A DNA stretch of 64,000 nucleotides from Mikania micrantha. Its lineage: Eukaryota; Streptophyta; Magnoliopsida; Asterales; Asteraceae. Below the pieces are notes generated by a model. That model was given only the letters and a program-made list of their open reading frames with translations, was not told where the DNA came from and searched no databases. The translations under genes and the position numbers were made by a program. Of the stretch, positions 32,199-43,182 are shown piece by piece. Position 1 is the first letter of the stretch. The number at the start of each line of letters is the position of its first letter. The stretch lies in the NCBI GenBank assembly GCA_009363875.1, contig CM018685.1, positions 53,083,087-53,147,086 on the forward strand, read 5' to 3'.

Positions 32199-32794
32199 GA
32201 TTACTATTGAAACCCACTTACGTGGTGGTAAACCTTTGGATCCTCCAATACCCGATTAAACCGAAGGAATATTTATTAATACGACTAGTATAAATATCAC
32301 GTTCGGTAATACATGGTCTTGTTTGATAATCGAAAGGAAGGATGTTGACCAATTGACTATTGCACACATGACACACCCTTCTAGATAGGCTAGAAACATA
32401 CTAATATATATATATATATATATATATCTATATATAGTAGATAACAATCTTATAATGAGTTTCTTAATTTCAACGAAAAATAATTGATTTTTTAGCCCAC
32501 TTTCTTGGGGAAAAAGCAAAATGCTAAAAATGTGAGTAATTTCGTATGTGTGGTCTGTTACTAACATTATTTTCTAAGCAAGCAAGACCAAAAATATTTG
32601 ACTTGATATGTCACACCAGGAAAAAGTCAAACAACCCTTTTAAAAAGAAAATTAATCATTTAATTGAGCATTTTTTTTTATTTTTTTGTACTTTTACCTA
32701 AATGGCTGGTCTTTAGACTGAAAATAAGCTCCTCGGTCTCTTGACTTCAATAAAAACTTAAGTGGAGTGATTTTAAAATGCTTAAATAATTAGA
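31741..32794. other. AT-rich intergenic region with two (AT)n runs
   Basis: Contains (AT)n at 32153-32192 and 32404-32427. No supportable gene; the 103-codon minus frame 32256-32567 runs through the (AT)n tract. Confidence 0.5.
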
Positions 32795-32799
32795 AGTTT

Positions 32800-33640
32800 G
32801 TCATGTTGTATGGAAGTGATTGTTGGCCGATCCAGAGAATTCATGAGAGGGAGTTAGAAATGGCATAGATGAAGATGCTAAGATGGATGTATGGGTACAC
32901 AAGACTTGACAGAATAAGAAAGAAAACCATCAGGGAAGAGTGGGGGTAACATGCATCTCAAACAAAATAATTGAGGAAAGATTGAGATGGTTCGGTCACA
33001 TGAGGAGAAGACACACGCTGGCTCCTGTCGAAGCGTAAAGAACCTAATAGTGTAGGGGAAGAGGAGCAGGGGACGACCTACGTTGCCATGAGATGAGCAG
33101 GTTTACCAGGATTTGATAGCATTGCCCCTCTCTGAATACATGATCAGTGATAGATTATCATGGAGACGTAGAATAAAGGCTAGGGACCATTAGTTAGTTA
33201 GGAGATAGGTTAGTAACACTAGATCGGAGGAATGCATAGACAAGTTGGTATTGTTCGTTTTGAGCGTTATATGCTGATGTTAGGGATATATGTCGCAGTT
33301 TATTTATGATTGATTGCATAGGTTTTAAGCTTTATCTGTATGCTACTGAGCTAGTTACTTGGTTAGCCTGTTTTGTCGATTGTGTTGCTACTGCTTTTCT
33401 ATGTACCTCTCTCATGTTTTTCATATGTTTATGCGTATGTGATTGCCATTTATTCCTACTTGTTTAGGCTTTTACTTGAAAAAAAAAAGCATTTTCTTGA
33501 GCCGGAGGTCTCTTATGTAGCAACCTCTCTACCTTATCTGGGGTAGGGGTAAAATTTATTTTAATCTATCCTCTCAGATCATACTTAAAAGTAGGATTAA
33601 ACTGAATATGTTTGTTTGTTTCATGTTTATTTGATAGAAA
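32800..33640 (+). mobile_element. RTE-type LINE, 3' fragment
   Basis: A decayed reverse-transcriptase C-terminal region can be read with several stops. First comes LYGSDCWPI-like sequence near 32805, then MKMLRWMYG, then an LRWFGH-like segment near 32980. Later DLIALPLSEYMISDRLSWR occurs near 33110-33170. Beyond it lies the characteristic 3' UTR: GAGCCGGAGGTCTC, CAACCTCTCTACC, GGGGTAGGGGTAA, ending in TTTGTTTGTTT. The order and motifs match plant RTE-clade LINEs. The copy is 5'-truncated and dead. Confidence 0.8.
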
Positions 33641-33950
33641 TATTATAACTTAAATAAGAGATCATATGGTAAAATCCAGACAAATAAATTAGTTTTTAGT
33701 GGTTTAAACTTTAAAGCCTAAAGTATTATAGATTTGGTGTTTAGAAGAAAAGGAAAAAACAAATTAACATAAAAAAAAAGAAGTCTTTACCAAGGCCAAT
33801 AATTTTTGATCTGACTGTATCAGACCTATTAGCCTTTGAATTTCTTGAAAATTATTGCTGGACCAATCATCCTTGAGAATTGAAATCACATCTTTATCTC
33901 TCATTTTCAGTTGATTTAATGTCAGACAGACTTTACTCTTTAGACTTTAA

Positions 33951-34763
33951 GGGGTGTTTGTTTTTCTAAAATAACATCTTCTTGTCTCTTATGTATGCGC
34001 CGCGCAGATACGGGCAGACGTTTGAGGTCCACAACTTGTTTGTTTTCTCGAAGAAATTTCATTAAAAAAGCTCTTCCCAACCTCTGCTTGGTGCAGACAT
34101 GAACCAACCCTTTCTCACCATTTCTCAACCTCATCCAACTCACTGTAGCTCCCTCCCACCGTAGCTTCCTCTTCTTCCCGTCGCCCTCCACCGTTGCTCC
34201 CTCCACAGCTGGCCACCACCGCCTCAGCCCCCACCGCCCTCCTACCGCCGGCGCCCTCCCACTGCCATCGCCCTCCTACCGCCGATTGTTACGCCGGTCG
34301 TCACAAAGGGAGATCAGAGTCGGATGTATATGAAATAGAGTGAGAAACATACGATCAATGGCTGGACGACTTTGTTGGCGGTGAAATTGGAGAAGGCGGA
34401 GAGGTTACGGTGGTGTGAAGGAGACGAAGGGAGGAGACCTTCTCTAGAAAGCCATGAAGTTGGTTCTCCACCACCGAAGCCCAAGGCGTCATTTTCCTGC
34501 TCCAAATCGAAGTGCTGAGATGATTGATGATGCATTGTTGGATCTTTGATTTCTGGATTTGAAGTTGGATTAATGCTTTGAAATAGGGTTTGGACCAAGA
34601 GGGTGAGAGGGCAAAAGAAGGATGGAAACGTTGGGGCTGTTGATGGGTAGACAAAAACAAATACTCTTCTCACATATGTTTTGTCCAGCTCTTCGGTTAA
34701 AGATGTCTGCAGATATGGTCCGCAGACTTCAGACCTTTTACCTTTTAAAAAACAAACACCACC
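33951..34763. mobile_element. Non-autonomous PIF/Harbinger-like element carrying gene-like sequence
   Basis: Terminal repeats GGGGTGTTTGTTTTT (left) and GGTGGTGTTTGTTTTTT (inverse of right) enclose 813 bp. TAA flanks both sides (33948-33950, 34764-34766). Matching subterminal AGATACGGGCAGACGTTTGAGGTC and its inverse-like AGATATGGTCCGCAGACTTCAGACC support a single element. The interior is far more GC-rich than its surroundings and contains an exon-like minus-strand segment (see next entry) and CCACCGCCCTCC-type repeats. It looks like a Pack-type element that acquired host sequence. Confidence 0.7.
34348..34531 (-). pseudogene. First-exon-like fragment of an unidentified host gene inside the Harbinger-like element
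   Basis: On the minus strand a pyrimidine-rich leader precedes ATG (near 34531). About 60 codons follow, reading MHHQSSQHFDLEQENDALGF, then GGGEPTSWLSREGLL, PSHHRNLSAFSNF and TANKVVQPL. It reaches ATC|GTATGT, a good splice donor near 34350. The layout of UTR, start and donor is that of a real first exon. The gene family is not recognised. Because it lies wholly between transposon termini, capture is the simplest reading; a complete parental copy should exist elsewhere in the genome. Confidence 0.45.
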
Positions 34764-35051
34764 TAAGAGTCCCCTTGCTAGTTGCTTACTTGCTTGTGTG
34801 CTCAATCTTCTTGGGCTTTTTGGTTTCAAAATGGGCTTTTTTGGTTACAAGATGGGCGTTTTCGTCTTCTAAGATATTTTTTCTAGATGGGCTTTTAGAG
34901 TGGTGATATCTGATTTATTGTCAATGCATATTATCATATTATGATACTATCTGGCTGGTGATAGTTTGCTGATGACAATGAGAGGGTAGACACTAGACAC
35001 TAGCAAGCATTTAAACAACTTGAGGTGTTCTTTATTTATTTTTATTACAAG

Positions 35052-35294
35052 TAAATTACGGTTTTGGCCTGTGTGGCTTAATTTTTTTTTTAACTATTTT
35101 AACTCAAAATATAATTTACTATCAATACAGCCCTTATGGTTTAAATAACTAAGTAACTAACGGTTTTGGCTCCCAAACTTTCTTAATTCTAATGGTTAGT
35201 TTTTTACACAGCGTGAGCTGCATTGATAAAATGTTTTATTTTTGGTTTATATAGTTAAAACATTTAAATCACATGAGCCAAAACCGTATTTTAT
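35052..35294. mobile_element. Aged inverted-repeat element (Mutator-like fold-back type)
   Basis: Left TAAATTACGGTTTTGGC and right GCCAAAACCGTATTTTA are inverse-matching termini about 240 bp apart. The arms share GTGTGGCTTAA / TTAAATCACATGAGCC-like sequence. No clear target duplication remains. Confidence 0.55.
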
Positions 35295-35318
35295 ATTTTT
35301 ATACTTTTATTACTATTA

Positions 35319-36873
35319 CTAGGTTAGCCACTAGTGTATTACATGGGCTGATTCAAAAAATTATATTAAATAATACGAATTACTAAGTAAGGTTTAATAA
35401 TTGTAAAATGATTATGTTGTTAAATTATATAATTAAGTTAATTTAGAAAATATACAGTTAATTTTATTGAGATTTAATAAGGAAATTTAATAAATTTGAT
35501 CAAAATATCAAATTAACTAGTTTCATGTAAAAGTGAAAATACATATACACATTTGGGTATTTGGATAGAAAAATATGAAGGTAAAAATAGATAAAGTCAT
35601 TTAAAATTTGAAAATTTCTAATAATTTCAAATAACTGTTTATTTACATGATTGAGATAAACATGATTTGAAAAAAATAGAAAACATTTATAATTATACAA
35701 CAAAAATTGATGAAATTTGTTAAATTAAAAGTTCTTTTTTGAAAAGATGAATATACATTAATTAACAAATCACTATTAAAAAATATATATCAAAACCAAT
35801 TCTTTCTTATCATTCAATTTTATATGCAAAGTTTTGAAGATAATATATTGTATTTAACATGACAATTTCTAAACATATTACATAAAATCATATAGAAAAA
35901 AATTCTAGCATTTTACTAACATTTGCAATATTAGTAAAATGACATTTTAAAATTAAACCTTTTATGTTTGAATCAACATACAAACCAAAATAGTAAATGT
36001 CAATATTAATGAATATGCATAAATAGTAAGCAAAATAATATTTGTTTTTTAGTGAAACATACAGTTTTAGTCTATTTTTAAAATTTACACATAAAATTGT
36101 ATTTTATGTTAATCATAAAAATCAATAAATGTTGTGATGTTGTGTCGTTGATGTATAGATATAAAGTTATATTTTTTATGAACCGTTTAAAAGATTTTTT
36201 CACTCTTTAAAGTATACATTTGAAAATAATTTTACATACTTTATTTTATAACTTTTATCAACTAAAAAGTTAAGATAAACTAAACATAAAATCAAATGAA
36301 CTATCACAAATGTAAATTAAATATTAATATAAAAATAGATTAAATAATTTACTTCAATTGTTTTATTCTCTTTCAACTCCAAATTTCTCAAAGTATTATA
36401 AAATAATATTAAAAACACCATTTGTTTCAAACTCATTTACGTATATAGAGAAGAGACAAACAAATACATAAAAATAGCTTTACATCAAGTGAATAAATTT
36501 AACTTGTTCTAAACCAATAGTTATGGTAAAAATTTATGTGTTTGATATTATTACAATCATTAGTGAAATAGGAAGCACTAAAAATTTAAAACTATATATA
36601 ATAAATAATGAATATTTAAACACCATAAAACTAAATTTTAAAATAAGGTGGTTGAAATCTTCTTATAATTTATTAAGTTTTAATAATTTACTAAAATAAA
36701 AAGATTTATATATTTTTTGCATTTAATTATATAATTTAATTATATAAAATCATTAGTTTAAATAAGAGATAGATATAATTTTTAACGTATAATGTAAAAA
36801 GGAGAGGAAAAAAATAAGATAGTGATTATTGGAATGATATGTGGCATTTTTTCTATTCTTTTATTAGGATAGA
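35319..36873 (-). mobile_element. Non-autonomous Helitron (minus strand), 1.55 kb
   Basis: On the minus strand the element starts TCTATCCTAATAAAAGAATAG (from 36873) with ATGCCACATATCATTCC just inside, the usual plant Helitron start. It ends with a CCCATGTAATACAC-type stem followed by TAACCTAG (to 35319). The flanks are A at the 5' side and T at the 3' side. The interior is AT-rich with no coding frame. Confidence 0.82.
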
Positions 36874-37871
36874 TTTTGAACCTTTCGCATCTAATCCTAC
36901 TCCTAAATCTACAAGTTGAGGTGAACCAAGAATCAGAAGAATTTTAGAGTAAGTTTCAGTAGCCAGTTAGGAGAAAGTTTCATCTTCTTATGTGAGCTCA
37001 ATGACTTCATTAACACGTTGGAACCTTATTTTATCAGATTTTTCAAGCTCAATTAGTGTATAGATTAAAATGTAAAACTTTTCATAGAAAAAGGTATGAT
37101 TCCCATGTAAATAAGCACCTCACCTTCAAACAATTTCTACAATGTGTATACAGTCCTTGTTACCCTATTTTTTCATGTTTTGAATCAGCTAGAGAGCAAT
37201 CATAGCTCCTGGCTAGCAGGGGGTCCTAAAGCAAGTGCGGAAGATGCGACCGTACATGACCCATTTTTTTAAGGGCCCTAATTTTTTTACAATCCCCAAG
37301 TAGAGTCGTATGTATATGAAAATATAGAAACCAATGAAGTAATGACACATGTACATGAGTATTAATTAATTAGAATGATAAAAGAGAGAAATTTGCACAA
37401 ACACTTAGACTTTTTACAATAATTACTAATTGTGTCAATTTTTTAAAACTCGGATTTTTTTTAACGGTTAAGCTTAATTCTACATAAATTACATCATAAT
37501 TACACTTTTAAATGAGATTGAACCTATGACCTCTCATTTAAAAACTTAGATGATATTCAGATACTTTATTATTTAAAAAATTACATCAAGAACCTTATAA
37601 TCTTTGAGTAGTATTGCTTTATTTTTCTTAATAAATAAAATTCATTTCTAAAAGGTTGTGTGATACATAATGTTGCTATGTTATAAAATGTGCTGATATA
37701 TTTTAATCCTTATTCTATATTATTTAGGTTATGTAGATATTAAAAGTTATAAAAACAGGTCAATTTACATCGTGCTGGTATTAAAAGACGTAACATTTTA
37801 TATTGTATTTTAAGATAACGTGTTATAATCTCAAACGAATTATAAAATGTGATAACATTTGAAAATTATAC

Positions 37872-37902
<31 letters not shown>

Positions 37903-38286
37903 AATGATAATTTAATAATCATTTTGAGTTGTGAAAACTATGTCGCTGTTCAAAAAAAAGTTGTGAAAACTATGAAAACTTTTATGTATCATGCAATTTT
38001 TTTTTTCATTTTTTACTGATTTGTAACACGAATTTTTGAACTTTGAAAAAAAATATAAAAGGCACCGAGCCAATATTTAAAAAAAATTAGGAAACACCTT
38101 GCATGTCCCGTAATGCGGCACCCAAATGTTATGTATAGTGTTACAAAAAAAATTCAAATATTCTTATAACATTTTCTTATTTTATGTATTAAAAATGAGT
38201 CAGATAATGTTACAATACATAAAACGAACGGATGTCTTATTTGGTCATTTCTACGCTCACACGGGTTTGAAAGGTGGAGGAGGGCA
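36874..38286. other. Intergenic region, no gene seen
   Basis: AT-rich, with a (TA)n(GA)n run at 37870-37901 and a short tandem duplicate of GTTGTGAAAACTATG near 37930 and 37960. A GGGGGTCCTAAAGC..AAGGGCCC segment at 37218-37280 looks like a hAT MITE remnant. A CCCCAAGTAGAGTCGTATGTATATGAAAAT string near 37295 resembles part of the PPR B 3' flank (42523, 44630). No gene. Confidence 0.45.
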
Positions 38287-40108
38287 GTAAACGAATTGAA
38301 CGAACACGAACGGACCCTTGTTCGTGTTTGTTCGTTTAACTTTCAACTTGTTCACTAACGGTTAACGAACGCTAACCGAACGAAAAATTTTGTTCGTGTT
38401 TATTCATTAAGGAATTTAGATTGTTCACGAACGTTAACGAACACATATTATTTAAACAATAAAAATCAACATTTTTATTCTCAAGCATTGGAAATAATCA
38501 TTTATAAATATATAAATTAAAATTTAGTAGAATTAAACTAAAATAACTTAAATATTATGTTATTAAACTAAATTAAAAAATTAAAAAAATACAACATATT
38601 TAATGAATAAATATAATAAATAAACTTTAAAGGAACGTAAACGAACATGTTACCGAACATCAACGAACGCAAACAGTGTTTTCAAACCCGGACCGGACCG
38701 GCCGGTCAGACCGGGATTCGGAGTGTAGAGCGGGCCGGTTCTAGGCTCAAAACCGTTTTTGGGTGACCCGGCCGGTCGGACCGGCGAACCGGTGGTCGAC
38801 CGTAAAAAACCGGTGGTCGACCGTAAAAAACCGGTGGTTGGACCGGAAAACCGGTGGTCGGACCGGTGATTGAACCGGTTTTTTTATTTTATTTTTAATT
38901 ATTTTTATTTTTTTTGAATTTATATATATATATATTTATAAAATGTTTAAAAAATCATTCGGTTCTCAAATCCGGTCCGACCTCTGACCGGTAAGGAGAC
39001 CGGTTCGATGTCCGGTCCGGTTATATGAAAACATTGAACGCAAATGAACGAACATGAGTTTGGTCAAAGAGTTTATTTAAAAGTTTATTTCATTCATATT
39101 ATATTATATCTAAAAGTTCATTTTTATTTGTTTTTTATCTCCTTCTTATAGAGATGAAAAAAAATCAATTGATTAATATACTTGGCAGGATGTTTGGTCA
39201 AAGAGTTTCTAGCATTTAGAGATGAAAAATGTATCAATAAATCAATTCATTAGACAACCTGTGTGTTGCTTCTTAGCTTTTAGGAAATGTGAAAATTCAT
39301 CTTTAGGGTTGAAATATAATAGCCCCTACTTAGTTTTTTGACAATTTGTTTTTCCATATCAGGGTGTTCCCAAATTTGTTGGGATTAGTCAATGCTTTTG
39401 TTTTTTCATATCTAGGCGGTAGCTGGTATATGTTGCTAATTAGTTGGGATTAATCAATGGGTTAAGGTGCCATAATTTATTTCTAATAACTTAGTTTGAG
39501 TTGTTTTAATTTATAAATTCAATTACATGATTGATTTTTTATCTTATGTTATGCAGGTTTAAGGTTTACCCTCCTGTGGCAAGATTTGATGATCTCTACG
39601 GATTTGATGTTTGTGGCTTTGTGCGCTTGTTGGAACACAAAAACTTATTATTACTTTAGAGTTTATGAATCTTATGTATTTAGATTATTATTATGATGGA
39701 TTGATGATGTTTTTTTAAGTTTGAGCTTTGAAGTGTTTTATTTAAGTGTTATATTTACTAAAATGTTTGATTTTAGGAACCAAAATAGAGGAAAAAAATA
39801 AACAGCCAACATTCAAGTTGTTCGGGTTTTTCGAGTTGTTCGGGTTATTCGGGTGTATCCGAAATCCGAACCGAATCTTTTTTCCGGTTGTTCGAGTCGG
39901 ATGTCATTCGGTCCATTTTGGGTCGGGTCGGGTCAGAACTAAAAAATTTCAAATCAGAATAACCCGATTCGAATAACTCGTAATCCGATCCGATGAACAC
40001 CTCTAAACATGACCTCTGTTCATGTTCATTTATTTAACTAAACGAACAAAAATAAACGAGCATTCCTACGAACGGTTCACGAACTATTTGCTGAACGTTT
40101 GGTTTGTT
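38287..40108. mobile_element. GTTCGTT-rich hAT-like element with nested insertions
   Basis: Both ends are made of repeated GAACGAAC / GTTCGTTTA motifs. They run 38287-38470 and 38630-38670 on the left, and 39050-39070 and 40010-40100 on the right, ending GTTTGTTTACAG. The left border begins CAGTAAACGAA. Nested inside are a CAATGTTTTC hAT MITE (38674-39036) and a third MITE whose right end GATGAACACCTCTA lies at about 39993-40006, with TTCGGGT/CCGAACC-rich interior from 39830. A 39550-39700 segment after a TTATGCAG acceptor resembles a transposon 3' UTR. No duplication for the outer element was found. Confidence 0.55.
38674..39036. mobile_element. hAT-type MITE, CAATGTTTTC-AACCGGAC family, copy 2
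   Basis: A 363-bp element begins CAGTGTTTTCAAACCCGGAC and ends GTCCGGTTATATGAAAACATTG. It is flanked by the perfect 8-bp duplication AACGCAAA (38666-38673, 39037-39044). It is longer than copy 1 because an ACCGGTGGTCGACCGTAAAAA unit is repeated about three times near 38790-38860. Confidence 0.93.
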
Positions 40109-40314
40109 TACAGCTTTAGATGAAGCCTTGCTTATTTTCTTTTTAAACAACCAAATTTTGAATTTTATGATCAAGTAAAGATGATTTAATTTAATAAAGA
40201 GCCATCTTAGTCTTTAGCAGAGTGGTTTGATTTCTACCTTCAATCAAACAAAGAAAACGTGTTCTAACAACACCACCATCTTCTTCTCCTTGTACCCTAA
40301 CTTCCGGTGGCATC
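40109..40314 (+). promoter_or_regulatory. Promoter and leader region of PPR B, shared with copy C
   Basis: The segment 40118-40314 aligns with 61375-61556 upstream of copy C. Shared strings include TTTTTAAACAACCAAATTTTG and GATTTAATTTAATAAAG, then ATCAAACAAAGAAAACGTG and ACAACACCACCATCTTC. The duplicated unit therefore included the promoter. A TTTAATAAA-like AT box near 40185 is a possible TATA region; the start of transcription is not fixed. Confidence 0.6.
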
Positions 40315-40431
40315 ATGCGTGAAGAAACCTCAGACATGGAAACCACCTTCATCTTCATCTTCAACATCTCATCTTCATGTGTTTCTCTACCTGCACAACC
40401 GGAAAGATGCTTCATTTTTCCAAAAAGGTAA
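40315..40431 (+). CDS. Upstream ORF in the PPR B leader
   Basis: A 38-codon frame (MREETSDMETTFIFIFNISS...) starts at the first ATG of the probable leader and ends TAA about 85 bases before the PPR start. In copy C the same ATG is kept, but the frame is cut after the shared ISSS by the deletion junction. If transcription begins upstream, this frame would be met first by ribosomes and could limit PPR translation. Its AAAAAG|GTAATG end is also a possible splice donor, so it may instead be part of an exon. Function is inferred only from position. Confidence 0.35.
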   Translation: MREETSDMETTFIFIFNISSSCVSLPAQPERCFIFPKR

Positions 40432-40515
40432 TGCTGCTAATTCCACTCTTTCATTACGATTGTTATATGGTAACTACGAATCTCTTTTGCCGGGCTTGAG
40501 ATTGAAGCTTTCCGG

Positions 40516-42267
40516 ATGAACTGCGCAAGACATCTTCTTCGTTATTATTCAACCCATGTTTTCAATCAAAGAATTCGATCTATGAAAGATGCTTCTGGGG
40601 TCACTAAGATTGATGAAGCCCTCCAACTGTTTGATGAAATGCTTCAAAGCAAACCGCCACCTTCCATCATCCTGTTCAATCAGCTTATTACTCTTATTGT
40701 AAAGATGAAACAATATTCCACTGCGCTTATACTCATTAACCAATTGAACTTCATGCGTATTCCTGCAGATATCTATACAATGAACATCTCTATTAACTGT
40801 CATTGCCGGCTGAATCAAGTTTTTTATGGTTTTGCCTTACTAGCAACTATTTTCAAGCAGGGTCATCCACCCAATATGACAACCTATAGCACCCTCATAC
40901 ATGGGCTTGTTGTTGTTGATCGGGTTTTTGAAGCTGTTGAGTTGTTCAAGAAACTGATTAGATATAAAGTTTGTGAGCCTGATCAAATTATGTTTGGAAC
41001 CGTTATAAACGGGCTTTGTAAAGTAGGTCACACTAGCAAGGCCCTTGAATTGCTTAGCTTCATGGAAGCAGGCCCATGTAAACCACGTGTAGAACACTAC
41101 AATGCAGTCGTTGATAGCCTTTGCAAAGACAAAATGGTAGATCATGCACTGCAACTGTTTGCCAAAATGAAGGAAAAGGGCGTCCTTGCAGACGTTATCA
41201 CTTACAACTCTTTGATTCAGGGTTTATGTAACTTTGGTCGACAGACAGAAGCTGTAAAAATGTTGAGTGGTATGGAGGAGAAAGGAGTATATCCAGGAGT
41301 GATTACCTTTAATATCTTGGTAAATGAATTTTGCAAACAAGGATCTGTGAAAGATGCAGAGCTTGCTGTACATGAAATGGTACGAAGAGGAATACATCCA
41401 GATGCTATCACTTATAGTTCACTAATTGATGGATACTGTTTACGTGGTGAAATGCATGAAGCAGAGAAAGTTCTTGATCGCATGGTGGAGAGGGATCTTG
41501 TGCCAAGCATTGTAACATATAACAGCCTGATAAATGGATACTGTAAGAAGAAGCAAATTGATAAGGCCATGAATCTTTTTCGAGAGGTCCAAAACAAGGG
41601 TTTGATTCCGGATGTTATTACTTACAATTGCATTTTGCAAGGTTTGTTTCATTCGAGGAATCCTGCAGAAGCTAGAGAACACTTTAACAAGATGCAAGCA
41701 AAGGGTATGGCTCCCGATATATGCACCTATCGTATCTTGTTCCATGGAATGTGTAATAATGGTCAGTGTTCTGATGCAATGGCTATCTTCCGTTCCTTGG
41801 GGAATAAAGGATTGATGAAAGATGTTGTGTTGTATAATATATTGATTGATGGTTGTAGCAAATCTGGGAAGCCTAACTTGGCTATGGATCTGTTTGATGA
41901 ACTTTCTTTGAAAGGATTGCAACCGGATGTTAGGACCTATAATGTGATGATACGTGTATGTTGCCAAGAGGGGTTGTTGATTAAAGGTATGGAATTGTTT
42001 AGAAAGATGGAAGAGCATGGTTGTTTACCAAATAGCTTCACGTACAATGCCATTGTTCGAGAGTTGTTGAAGAAAAATGAGAATCAAGAGGCAGCAAATT
42101 TTCTTGAAGAAATGATTAATCGAGGTTTTAAGGTTGATCTTGCTACTTTAGCAAATCTGATACCCCATATCCCCAACGTGGGAAAAGATTCTTGTTTGCG
42201 AACTGTCATTCAAAAGCTAACAGGTGTAGAAACCAAAGATGGCAGAGTAACAAAATTATCATTCTGA
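40516..42267 (+). CDS. RFL-type P-class PPR protein, copy B (intact)
   Basis: Encodes 583 aa. After a basic N-terminus (MNCARHLLRYYSTHVFNQRI) suited to mitochondrial import, fourteen complete 35-residue PPR repeats follow from about residue 60, plus partial repeats at each end. Typical units are DVITYNSLIQGLCNFGRQTE and SIVTYNSLINGYCKKKQIDK. There is no E, DYW or SMR domain, so it is P-class. The repeat style and cluster context match restorer-of-fertility-like (RFL) proteins, which bind mitochondrial transcripts and in some species suppress male-sterility ORFs. The reading frame is uninterrupted and intronless, as usual for PPR genes. It is nearly identical to copy C over repeats 5-14 and more distantly related to copy A. 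The target RNA is unknown. Confidence 0.93.
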   Translation: MNCARHLLRYYSTHVFNQRIRSMKDASGVTKIDEALQLFDEMLQSKPPPSIILFNQLITLIVKMKQYSTALILINQLNFMRIPADIYTMNISINCHCRLNQVFYGFALLATIFKQGHPPNMTTYSTLIHGLVVVDRVFEAVELFKKLIRYKVCEPDQIMFGTVINGLCKVGHTSKALELLSFMEAGPCKPRVEHYNAVVDSLCKDKMVDHALQLFAKMKEKGVLADVITYNSLIQGLCNFGRQTEAVKMLSGMEEKGVYPGVITFNILVNEFCKQGSVKDAELAVHEMVRRGIHPDAITYSSLIDGYCLRGEMHEAEKVLDRMVERDLVPSIVTYNSLINGYCKKKQIDKAMNLFREVQNKGLIPDVITYNCILQGLFHSRNPAEAREHFNKMQAKGMAPDICTYRILFHGMCNNGQCSDAMAIFRSLGNKGLMKDVVLYNILIDGCSKSGKPNLAMDLFDELSLKGLQPDVRTYNVMIRVCCQEGLLIKGMELFRKMEEHGCLPNSFTYNAIVRELLKKNENQEAANFLEEMINRGFKVDLATLANLIPHIPNVGKDSCLRTVIQKLTGVETKDGRVTKLSF

Positions 42268-42375
42268 ACTTGTCATAAAGCAGTTTGGGTGTAGAAACCA
42301 AATTTATCTTCACTTCTATGGAAATTGATATTCTGGTTACAATTGGTTTCTTAGTGCGCAAAGTTTCTGCAATGG

Positions 42376-42950
42376 TCATGTTCTAGTGTTTAAGCCCATA
42401 TAAAGTCAGTAATTTATAATTTGGGTCTGAGCCTAGTTATATCATCTAATAGTTTAAATATACAGATTGTGTTTGTATGTTACTCTTTTGAGAATGGCAA
42501 ATAGAATATTACATTTACACACGCCAAGTAGAATCATATGTATATGAAAATTACACCAGAAGACATAATTGTATCTCTTAAAATTCAAAATAAAAACAAA
42601 AGTCGTACGTTTATTTCCAGATATACCTAATAAGAAAAAAAAATAATTTTTTTGCACCTTTGGACAAAAAAAAAAAATTGCTCTTCGTGTCATTTTGTTT
42701 TGTCTTTAGCTTTTGTTAAACATGAGAATATCGACTAGTTGCATACATTTTTTTGTGAAACGATCAGGTCCCAAACTTTGCACAAAGCGGGAGTTAAATT
42801 AAGCACCAGATACATTTTCTTGGAATCCTATATTGGTTTCTTTTTCAGATTAAAGCTGTTTTTCTAACAAGGCCATTTTTTGATAAGTTGGGAAAAGTTT
42901 GAAATTTTGCATCCAATTGCTACAACATTATCATTACTATGTGTATTGCA
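42376..42950 (+). repeat. PPR B 3' flank, first copy of a direct duplication
   Basis: From TCATGTTCTAGTGTTTAAGCC to the AATTGCTACAACATTATCATT stretch, this matches 43811-45034. Landmarks in both: CCTAGTTATATCATC, CTCTTTTGAGAATGGCAAATA, ACATGAGAATATCGACTAGTTG, CACAAAGCGGGAGTTAAATT. No gene is seen in it. Confidence 0.9.
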
Positions 42951-43182
42951 ACCCAATGCTTCATCACTGATTTATTACCCATCAAGTCACCAATGCTTTA
43001 ACAATATCATTAACCAATGTTTTGCATCTTTTTTCATACTTGGAATGAAGAACACTTTTTAAAATTTTGAGAAAGAAATTAAAGAATTGAACACCAGTAG
43101 TTGTAGCTTATGATTGCAATTACAATAGTTGAAGGTGTCTCGGTTTGTGCTGACTATGTGACTGCCAAGAGAAGATAAATAC

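Noticed and set aside
34622..34906. 94-codon plus-strand ORF
   Set aside because: Antisense to the exon-like piece in the Harbinger-like element and crosses its right terminus.
41440..42018. 192-codon minus-strand ORF, repeated at 62082-62609
   Set aside because: Antisense shadow of PPR genes B and C; it recurs only because the PPR sequence is duplicated.
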